From: Sulfurovum sp.
Lineage (GTDB): Bacteria > Campylobacterota > Campylobacteria > Campylobacterales > Sulfurovaceae
Reading direction: 5' to 3'
DNA length: 40,121 bases
NCBI GenBank assembly: GCA_027081115.1
Contig: JALWLD010000084.1
Location: forward strand, 1-40,121
Positions within the stretch are counted from its first letter, which is position 1. Each line of letters opens with the position of its first letter. Of the stretch, positions 35,081 to 40,121 are shown piece after piece. The position numbers and the translations under genes are program-made. Below the pieces are notes generated by a model, which saw only the letters and a list, made by a program, of their open reading frames with translations, did no database searches and was not told the origin of the DNA.

Positions 35081-35239
35081 CTGAATCTATTGCATATAGA
35101 ATTATATCCAAACAATCTATCAAAATTCTATGACACTAGGTAAATATTGCTTATGTAGGCATATTATATATTATAATTATATTTTTAGAAACTTGCTTCA
35201 AAAAAGTCACTATGTACGGTATCTTTTAAGACCATGTAA

Positions 35240-35267
35240 TTGTAAAGAAATTGTAAACAATCGTAAA
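35240..35267 (+). promoter_or_regulatory. Triple GTAAA repeat: candidate CpxR/OmpR-type operator
   Basis: TTGTAAA (35240-35246), TTGTAAA (35251-35257) and TCGTAAA (35261-35267): three direct repeats one DNA turn apart (11 and 10 bases), all on the same face. The enterobacterial CpxR box is GTAAA-N4-8-GTAAA; the gaps here are six and five bases. The array ends exactly where a -35 would lie for the TATACT at 35290. The operon it precedes encodes a CpxR-like regulator. Confidence 0.65.
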
Positions 35268-35289
35268 TACAATCTTGACAGACTTCTTT

Positions 35290-35295
35290 TATACT
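35290..35295 (+). promoter_or_regulatory. Candidate -10 of the cytochrome/two-component operon
   Basis: TATACT 31 bases before the ATG at 35326. Seventeen bases upstream there is no consensus -35 (ATACAA), as expected for an activator-dependent promoter. A TTGACA at 35275-35280 is only nine bases from this -10 and cannot pair with it. Confidence 0.5.
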
Positions 35296-35325
35296 GTGAA
35301 TACAACAGATAAAAAGGAGTCTCTT

Positions 35326-35745
35326 ATGAAAAGAGTTTTAATCAGCTTGGCCACCTTGGTTTTACTGGTACAGGCACACACTTTCAACCCGGAAATGCAA
35401 ACTTATATGGATAGTTTAAAAACACAAGCACTGCGTAACAATCCAGATTTTAAAACATTTGATTACAAGCGAGGTGAAAAGATCTTTACCTCTGAATACA
35501 TTGGTAAAAAAGGGAAACTCATCTCTTGTGTAAGTTGTCATACGAAGAATCTGGGTCAAAGTGGAGAAAATGTAAGTACGGGAAAGGTTATTGAGCCTCT
35601 TTCTCCTGCTATAAATCCAAAAAGATTCTCTAAAGTCAAAAATGTTAAAAAATGGCTAAGAAGAAACTTTAAAGATGTCTACAAAAGAGAGGGTTCGGCC
35701 CAGGAAAAAGGTGATGTCATTACATACATCGTCAATAAAAAATAA
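35326..35745 (+). CDS. SHP-type monoheme cytochrome c (DUF1924)
   Basis: A 139-residue periplasmic protein. The signal peptide MKRVLISLATLVLLVQAHT starts at 35326, behind an AAAAAGGAG ribosome-binding site; an in-frame ATG 17 codons earlier has neither. One heme site, CVSCH, lies in KGKLISCVSCHTKNLGQSG, followed by EPLSPAINPKRFSKVKNVKKWLRRN and EKGDVITYIV. This matches DUF1924, the family of sphaeroides heme protein (SHP), whose heme iron has an Asn ligand that leaves on reduction so that O2 or NO can bind. The Asn in WLRRNFKDV is the likely ligand. Genes for DHC and cytochrome b561 follow, as in known SHP clusters. Confidence 0.86.
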   Translation: MKRVLISLATLVLLVQAHTFNPEMQTYMDSLKTQALRNNPDFKTFDYKRGEKIFTSEYIGKKGKLISCVSCHTKNLGQSGENVSTGKVIEPLSPAINPKRFSKVKNVKKWLRRNFKDVYKREGSAQEKGDVITYIVNKK

Positions 35746-35755
35746 AGGATTTAAA

Positions 35756-36280
35756 ATGAAAAATATAGCAATAGTTATAACTTTAGCTTTGGTCTCTACA
35801 CTTTCCGCAGAGAGTTATTTTGGTTCTACAAAAAAAGGTGTAGCACCGGTAGACAATGCATTTTATAAAGCAGAGTGTGCAAGTTGCCATTTTGCATATC
35901 AGCCGGGGCTTCTTCCTCAAAGGTCATGGAAAAAGCTTATGGCTAACCTTGAAGATCACTTTGAGACAGATGCTTCATTGGATACGAATGATACAAAAAT
36001 ACTTTTAAATTACCTTTTGAAAAATGCTGCGGATGTCTCTACTGGCTATAAGAGAAGTAGAAAAATAAGTAGGAGTATTGCCAAAGACAATACCCCTGTT
36101 GCAGTCAGTGATACACCATATTTTAAAAAAGAGCATAGAGAGATAGCCAAGAGATTAATAGAACAAAAAGAGGTGAAGTCTATAGCAAACTGTACAGCCT
36201 GTCACACAACAGCAGAAAAAGGCTTATATGGTGAGCGATATATAGATATACCAAATTACGGGAAATGGGACGATGACTAG
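35756..36280 (+). CDS. Diheme cytochrome c (DHC)
   Basis: A 174-residue periplasmic diheme cytochrome. Signal peptide IAIVITLALVSTLSAES; heme sites CASCH (41-45) and CTACH (146-150). The segment HFAYQPGLLPQRSWKKLM followed by NLEDHFETDASLD is the DHC signature, and the end reads IDIPNYGKW. DHC passes electrons from cytochrome b561 to SHP in the characterised systems. The start at 35756 is chosen because it gives a proper signal peptide and lies ten bases after the SHP stop. The gene overlaps the b561 gene by eight bases. Confidence 0.9.
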   Translation: MKNIAIVITLALVSTLSAESYFGSTKKGVAPVDNAFYKAECASCHFAYQPGLLPQRSWKKLMANLEDHFETDASLDTNDTKILLNYLLKNAADVSTGYKRSRKISRSIAKDNTPVAVSDTPYFKKEHREIAKRLIEQKEVKSIANCTACHTTAEKGLYGERYIDIPNYGKWDDD

Positions 36281-37379
36281 AGTCTATACCTGGAGTATTT
36301 TTACAAGACTCTTTCATATACTACTTGTTGCTGCTGTTGGAGTAGTATATCTTGTAAGTGAAGAGGATAGTCTACTGACTTACCATGTCATATTTGGTTA
36401 CTTTATAGGATTATTGTTACTCTATAGAGTGATCTGGGGATTTATGGATGTACGCTATTCGGCATTTAGAGATTTTAATTTTACGTTAAAAGATCTTTTT
36501 ATATATATGACGCATGTATTTGGAAATAAAAAAAGATATATAGGACACAACCCTGCTTCAAGTTGGGCTATTGTTGCCATGATAGCACTTGGTCTTCTAA
36601 GTGTAATCAGTGGTATTCTGGTTTATGGTACGCAAGAGGGAATGGGTATTTTAGCAGGCTTAAACCATTCTCTTTTTAAAGAAATGGATGTTTTTGAAGC
36701 GTTACATGAATTATTGGTTAATGCATTTATAATTGTTTCACTGATACATATTATCGGTGTACTTATAGATAAATTTGTGCATAAATCACAGGCATTTGAG
36801 TCTATGATCTATGGATATAAAGAGGGAAGTGATGAGAGTTTAAAGTTGACCTCAGGGCAAAAACTCTTTGGTATATTATGGATAGGTTCTTCTGTCATTT
36901 TACTGTTTTATCTTTTGAATACTCCCTCAAATATTTTGATTGCGGATGCCAACAGAGCTGTTTCATATAAGATAGAGCATCCACTTTTTTATGAGGAGTG
37001 TAAAAGCTGCCATACACTCTACCCACCATTTTTGCTGCCTGTAAAATCATGGGTAAAAATGATGGATCAGTTAGAAGATCATTTTGGAGATGATGCCTCT
37101 CTTGAAGCACAAGATGTACGTTCCTTAAAAAGTTACCTTACACAAAACAGTGCAGAAAACTCAACAAAGGAGTCTGCTTATCATATTTTAAAAAGTATGA
37201 AAGAAGCAGATACACTGGCTATTACAAAAACACCTTATTGGGAAAAGAGACATGCAGATATAGATAAGCGTACTTTTGAAAGTAAAAAAGTTGGTAAAAT
37301 ATCTAACTGTAAAGCGTGTCATACAGGTATTGAAAAAGGTCTCTTAAATGATAAAGATATTAAGATACCTACATCATAG
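36273..37379 (+). CDS. Cytochrome b561 fused to a DHC-like diheme domain
   Basis: A 368-residue inner-membrane protein. The N-terminal ~185 residues form a four-helix cytochrome b561 with candidate heme ligands in RLFHILL (H15), TYHVIFG (H38), EALHELLVNAF and LIHIIGVLI. A fifth helix (LFGILWIGSSVILLFYLL) leads into a periplasmic domain of about 140 residues that repeats the preceding gene's product: CKSCHTLYPPFLLPVKSW, MDQLEDHFGDDASLE, TKTPYWEKRHADIDKR and CKACHTGIEKGL. The protein thus carries its own DHC module and could move electrons from quinol through the membrane directly to periplasmic hemes and on to the separate DHC and SHP. Confidence 0.9.
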   Translation: MTRVYTWSIFTRLFHILLVAAVGVVYLVSEEDSLLTYHVIFGYFIGLLLLYRVIWGFMDVRYSAFRDFNFTLKDLFIYMTHVFGNKKRYIGHNPASSWAIVAMIALGLLSVISGILVYGTQEGMGILAGLNHSLFKEMDVFEALHELLVNAFIIVSLIHIIGVLIDKFVHKSQAFESMIYGYKEGSDESLKLTSGQKLFGILWIGSSVILLFYLLNTPSNILIADANRAVSYKIEHPLFYEECKSCHTLYPPFLLPVKSWVKMMDQLEDHFGDDASLEAQDVRSLKSYLTQNSAENSTKESAYHILKSMKEADTLAITKTPYWEKRHADIDKRTFESKKVGKISNCKACHTGIEKGLLNDKDIKIPTS

Positions 37380-37390
37380 AGAGGTAAATT

Positions 37391-37771
37391 ATGAAACTGT
37401 TAATTGTATTTCTTTTTTGTATCAGCTTGTTTGCAAGTGACTATGAAGAGCATAGTGAAAGACATATTAATAAAGAACTTTCACATTTATACCTCACAAA
37501 AGAACAAAACAGACAAATGAAGTCTATCTTGAAATCATTCAGAAAAGAGTTGAAAGCATACAGAGAGCTTAAAAAAGAGATAGAAGAAAAGAGAAAAGAT
37601 ATTTTTCTCAAAGAGGTGTTAGATACAAAAGAACTAAACAAGCTCAACCATATACTTGATACAAAAGCACATCAGATAGAAAACAGACTCTTAGAAAAAA
37701 TCCATATACTTTTGAACCGACAGCAGAGAAAACGATTTATACACTATTTTGATGATTGGGAGGTTGAATGA
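37391..37771 (+). CDS. Spy/CpxP-like periplasmic protein
   Basis: A 126-residue protein with a signal peptide (LLIVFLFCISLFAS) and an otherwise all-helical, highly charged chain. Two LTxxQ-like motifs are present: LTKEQ at 35-39 and LNRQQ at about 108-112, the layout of Spy and CpxP, separated by helices rich in Lys and Glu (FRKELKAYRELKKEIEEKR). CpxP-type proteins are periplasmic chaperones that restrain the sensor kinase until misfolded proteins appear. It lies 11 bases after the b561 gene and overlaps the response-regulator start by four bases, which supports a CpxP role. Confidence 0.78.
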   Translation: MKLLIVFLFCISLFASDYEEHSERHINKELSHLYLTKEQNRQMKSILKSFRKELKAYRELKKEIEEKRKDIFLKEVLDTKELNKLNHILDTKAHQIENRLLEKIHILLNRQQRKRFIHYFDDWEVE

Positions 37772-38439
37772 TGGATTATATCTTACTGATCGAAGATGAC
37801 TTGGATATGCAAGTACTTATTACCGATTATCTTAACAATTATGATTTTAATGTTTCGGCCTATGCTAAACCAAAAGAGGCACTTGAAGTACTTAAACATT
37901 CAAAAGAGAAATATGCTGTAGTCATACTTGACCTTATGCTCCCCCAAATGGATGGGTTTGATGTCTGTAAAGAGATACGGGGGATATCCTCAGTTCCTAT
38001 TATCATATCTTCTGCCAGAGGGGAGTTAAGCGATAAAATACTAGGTTTTGATTTTGGTGCAGATGATTACCTGGCAAAACCTTATGAACCCAGAGAGCTT
38101 GTTTTGAGAATAAACTCTATTTTACGGCGTACTACAAACAAAAATAAGATTGTAGGTGATTTTGAAATAGATGAAGAAAAGATGCTTGTAAAAGTAGAAG
38201 GATATACACTCGATTTGACACAGATCGAATATGAGCTCTTACATCTTTTTTTGAAAAACAGAGGAAAGGTAATGTCACGAGAGTTACTCTCCAATGCGGT
38301 CAATGGTATAGAGTATAACAGCAAAGACAGAACCATAGATATGCATATGAGTAATCTTAGACAAAAAATTGGTGATGACCCCAAAGAGCCCAGGTATATT
38401 AAATCTGTGTGGGGTATTGGCTATAAGTTTATAGGCTAA
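37768..38439 (+). CDS. OmpR-family response regulator, CpxR-like
   Basis: A 223-residue DNA-binding response regulator. The receiver domain has the acidic pair EDD (9-11), phospho-acceptor Asp55 in VVILDLMLPQMDG, a conserved Ser/Ala pair in IIISSARG, and Lys in DDYLAKPYEPREL. The C-terminal winged helix reads LDLTQIEYELLHLFLKNRGKV, SRELLSNAVNGIEY, then KDRTIDMHMSNLRQKIG and YIKSVWGIGYKF. The DR-x-IDMHxSNLR recognition helix is that of CpxR. A second in-frame ATG three bases on is equally possible as start. It probably binds the GTAAA repeats before the operon. Confidence 0.92.
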   Translation: MMDYILLIEDDLDMQVLITDYLNNYDFNVSAYAKPKEALEVLKHSKEKYAVVILDLMLPQMDGFDVCKEIRGISSVPIIISSARGELSDKILGFDFGADDYLAKPYEPRELVLRINSILRRTTNKNKIVGDFEIDEEKMLVKVEGYTLDLTQIEYELLHLFLKNRGKVMSRELLSNAVNGIEYNSKDRTIDMHMSNLRQKIGDDPKEPRYIKSVWGIGYKFIG

Positions 38440-38442
38440 GAG

Positions 38443-39660
38443 ATGTCTATTTTTACCAAAGTACTCATTCTTTTTATTATCAGTTTTTCTTTGATGCTTT
38501 TTGTCTCTAAGAAGACAGAAAAACTAACTCAGGAGAGTATTCAGTCACTTTTGAAAGAGAAGTATCTTCAAGTCTCCGATGAACTTTTCAAATATCTTGC
38601 AAACAACGATATGGATGCCTTAAATAAGAAATTTCAGGCATTGCAATTTGAGAGAGTAGCAAATACTGAAGAAACTATTGATACATCAAAAGTGGTTTAT
38701 GATTATGAGACAGACCTTTCCCGTATTCAAATCTTGAAAGAAGAAGATGATAGGCTGTTGCTTTATATGCGGTATTTGGATGATGATATCTTACTTATAG
38801 ATCTTTCACAAAATAAAAACTTTGAAGAGATAGCCTTTCTTAACTATTTGATCTTGGCAGATATACTTATTTTGATCATACTTTTTTTACTTATCTTAAA
38901 AATGATATATCCTTTAAAAAATATATCAAAAAACATTCAAGCATTTGGAGAAGGGGACTACAGTGCCAGAGTAGAAGTGATCTCAAATGATGAAATAGCC
39001 GGGGTTTCAAATACCTTTAATGCTATGGCTTCGAATATACAAAATCTTATCAGTGCCAGACAGAGACTTTTAAGGGATATAGGACATGAACTAAAGACTC
39101 CAATTAGTAAATCTATACTATCGCTTGAGATGATGGAAGAGTCCAAATATAAGGCTATATTACAAAGGGCTTTGGTTCAGATGGACGAGATGACAAATGA
39201 CCTTTTAAATCTTGAGAAGTTAAACAATGAACATACTGCATTAAAAGTAGAGAACTTTACGGTTGAAACACTCATAAGCACTGCACTTTCAAAGCTGTTT
39301 ATTGAAGATGAAACGCTGATTGAAATCAAGATTGAGTCAAACTTTGAGATTGAGGCAGATTTAGATTACTTGAGTATGGCTTTAAAAAATCTCATAGATA
39401 ATGCCCTCAAGTACACAACGGTAAAACCAATTTTTATTTTAGTAGTCAATCAAGATATCAAAGTAAAAAGCAAAGGTCCGAAGTTGGAAAAGCCTTTAGC
39501 GTTCTACTGTGAAGTATTTACGCAGGGAGACAACTCAAGAGAGGAAAAGGGCTATGGACTAGGACTTAGTATGGTAAATCGAATTTTAGAAAGACATGGT
39601 TTTAAACTTTTATATACCTATGAAGAGGGGATGAATGTTTTTACAATGAAAGTAGAATAA
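38443..39660 (+). CDS. Membrane sensor histidine kinase, partner of the CpxR-like regulator
   Basis: A 405-residue kinase. Two membrane helices (about 5-21 and 134-153) enclose a periplasmic sensor of about 110 residues without a recognised fold. A HAMP linker (PLKNISKNIQAFGEGDYSAR) follows, then the H-box LLRDIGHELKTPISKS with phospho-acceptor His215. The ATPase part has the N-box LKNLIDNALKY (315-325) and G2 box GYGLGLSMV (370-378). The G1 box DxGxG is not found; the corresponding stretch reads KVKSKGPKLEKPLAFY. It starts four bases after the regulator gene. Loss of a canonical G1 box is seen in some Campylobacterota kinases of the ArsS type, so activity is still likely. Confidence 0.9.
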   Translation: MSIFTKVLILFIISFSLMLFVSKKTEKLTQESIQSLLKEKYLQVSDELFKYLANNDMDALNKKFQALQFERVANTEETIDTSKVVYDYETDLSRIQILKEEDDRLLLYMRYLDDDILLIDLSQNKNFEEIAFLNYLILADILILIILFLLILKMIYPLKNISKNIQAFGEGDYSARVEVISNDEIAGVSNTFNAMASNIQNLISARQRLLRDIGHELKTPISKSILSLEMMEESKYKAILQRALVQMDEMTNDLLNLEKLNNEHTALKVENFTVETLISTALSKLFIEDETLIEIKIESNFEIEADLDYLSMALKNLIDNALKYTTVKPIFILVVNQDIKVKSKGPKLEKPLAFYCEVFTQGDNSREEKGYGLGLSMVNRILERHGFKLLYTYEEGMNVFTMKVE

Positions 39661-39826
39661 AGATAATCTTACCGGCCAAACTAGTCATATTTAGAAAATA
39701 AATTTCTCCAAAATGACCTTATTATATTGTTAGAATTGGCGAAAAGATATGGAAAAGGAAGATCAAGATTTATCTTATCTTTTTAATGATATGTGATGAA
39801 AGTACATTTTTAAAGACAAAACTTAA

Positions 39827-39903
39827 TGGTGGGCTCTCGGGGACTCGAACCCCGGACCACTCGGTTATGAGCCGAGTGCTCTAACCAGCTGAGCTAAGAG
39901 CCC
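39827..39903 (-). tRNA. tRNA with CAU anticodon, probably tRNA-Ile2 (lysidine type)
   Basis: A complete 77-base cloverleaf with encoded CCA. Acceptor stem GGGCTCT/AGAGCCC pairs perfectly; the anticodon stem CTCGG/CCGAG encloses loop CTCATAA; the T arm is CGGGG-TTCGAGT-CCCCG. CAU can be Met or Ile2. The E. coli Ile identity elements C4-G69, U12-A23, C29-G41, A37, A38 and A73 are all present, whereas E. coli elongator tRNA-Met has U4 and U29. Ile2 therefore fits better; TilS would modify C34 to lysidine to read AUA. Confidence 0.92.
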
Positions 39904-39923
39904 ACGATTAAATTTTGCGTTGT

Positions 39924-39932
39924 ATAGTAGCA
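39924..39932 (-). promoter_or_regulatory. Extended -10 promoter of the tRNA gene
   Basis: On the minus strand TG-C-TACTAT, with the tRNA starting about 21 bases downstream of the -10, giving a short leader. Confidence 0.45.
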
Positions 39933-39965
39933 TAAAATGTAATGTATATAACCAGTATCTATGAC

Positions 39966-40121
39966 TTATTGTACCACTGGTTTTTCCTTTGGTGTCAAGC
40001 TGATTTTTGAGTCAGAAGTATATCGATTGTAGTCTTTAAAAGCAATTAAATTCTGTAAAATCCCAAAAATTACCGCAAATATAATAAATGAGGTTCCACC
40101 ATGACTAAACATAGGCAGAGG
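39966..40121 (-). CDS. rodA: RodA-type SEDS peptidoglycan polymerase, C-terminal end (5' part outside window)
   Basis: The last 51 codons of a minus-strand gene that continues beyond the window edge; this frame is short and easily missed. It begins PLPMFSHGGTSFIIFAVIFG, which matches the last conserved loop and helix of SEDS proteins (E. coli RodA: GLPLPLVSYGGSS). It ends with a polar tail (YNRYTSDSKIS). RodA polymerises glycan strands for lateral wall growth with PBP2; FtsW is the alternative, with RodA favoured by the short tail and the PLPMFS variant. Its stop lies 63 bases before the tRNA gene on the same strand. Confidence 0.75.
   Translation of the reverse strand, partial: PLPMFSHGGTSFIIFAVIFGILQNLIAFKDYNRYTSDSKISLTPKEKPVVQ

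Noticed and set aside
35275-35295. TTGACA with TATACT before the SHP gene
   Set aside because: Only nine bases separate the hexamers, so they cannot be one promoter; the GTAAA array next to the -10 explains the region better.
39750-39797. A 15-codon open frame (MEKEDQDLSYLFNDM) after the kinase gene
   Set aside because: Too short and without a ribosome-binding site or family match; treated as intergenic sequence between the kinase gene and the tRNA.

Overview
The window looks like a chromosomal stretch of a Campylobacterota (former Epsilonproteobacteria) genome, most like Sulfurovum/Sulfurimonas-type organisms. This rests on the AT-rich, tightly packed coding style, the cbpA-hspR pair, a small PurL, the dTDP-rhamnose and KpsC/KpsS capsule genes, and SHP/DHC cytochromes. 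The genus is an inference. Nearly every base is coding; no gap between genes exceeds about 280 bases, and there is no CRISPR array, insertion sequence or phage module.

Region by region. (1) 1-3840 (+): the tail of a YhcG-type nuclease gene whose catalytic core is missing, overlapping rmlC-rmlD-rmlB (dTDP-L-rhamnose) and a family 2 glycosyltransferase. (2) 3857-7142 (+): capsule lipid-anchor genes, with KpsC split into two overlapping genes, then KpsS. (3) 7245-12122 (+): an outer-membrane beta-barrel protein, purL, purH and a DsrE-like protein. (4) 12151-14653: a SpoU-type RNA methyltransferase (-), cbpA-hspR (+) with a HAIR-like operator over its promoter, and a glycine-zipper lipoprotein (-). 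(5) 14825-19045 (+): an unknown protein, NADP-type glutamate dehydrogenase, a membrane-anchored FMN glutamate-synthase-like protein and a small membrane protein. (6) 19039-26241 (-): a six-gene operon DUF3302 - HlyD-type adaptor - outer-membrane factor - CPA1 antiporter - pta - ackA. (7) 26392-28386 (+): a DUF2092 periplasmic protein, an Arg/Gly/His-rich secreted protein and a small LETM1-like membrane protein. (8) 28391-35047 (-): a six-gene operon AI-2E-type permease - K+ channel - FUSC pump - outer-membrane factor - DUF1656 - AaeA-type adaptor. (9) 35326-39660 (+): SHP-type cytochrome (DUF1924), diheme cytochrome (DHC), cytochrome b561 fused to a second DHC-like domain, a Spy/CpxP-like periplasmic protein, an OmpR-family regulator and its histidine kinase. 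(10) 39827-40121 (-): a CAU-anticodon tRNA, probably Ile2, and the end of rodA.

The most interesting system is region 9. It couples a quinol-to-cytochrome chain ending in an O2/NO-binding-type cytochrome to what looks like a CpxP-CpxR-CpxA-type envelope sensor. Three tandem GTAAA repeats, the core of the enterobacterial CpxR box, lie just upstream of the first gene, suggesting the regulator controls its own redox operon. Regions 6 and 8 each contain an adaptor plus outer-membrane factor; region 6 has no classical pump but a cation/proton antiporter and the acetate pathway genes, which hints at a link between acid production and export.
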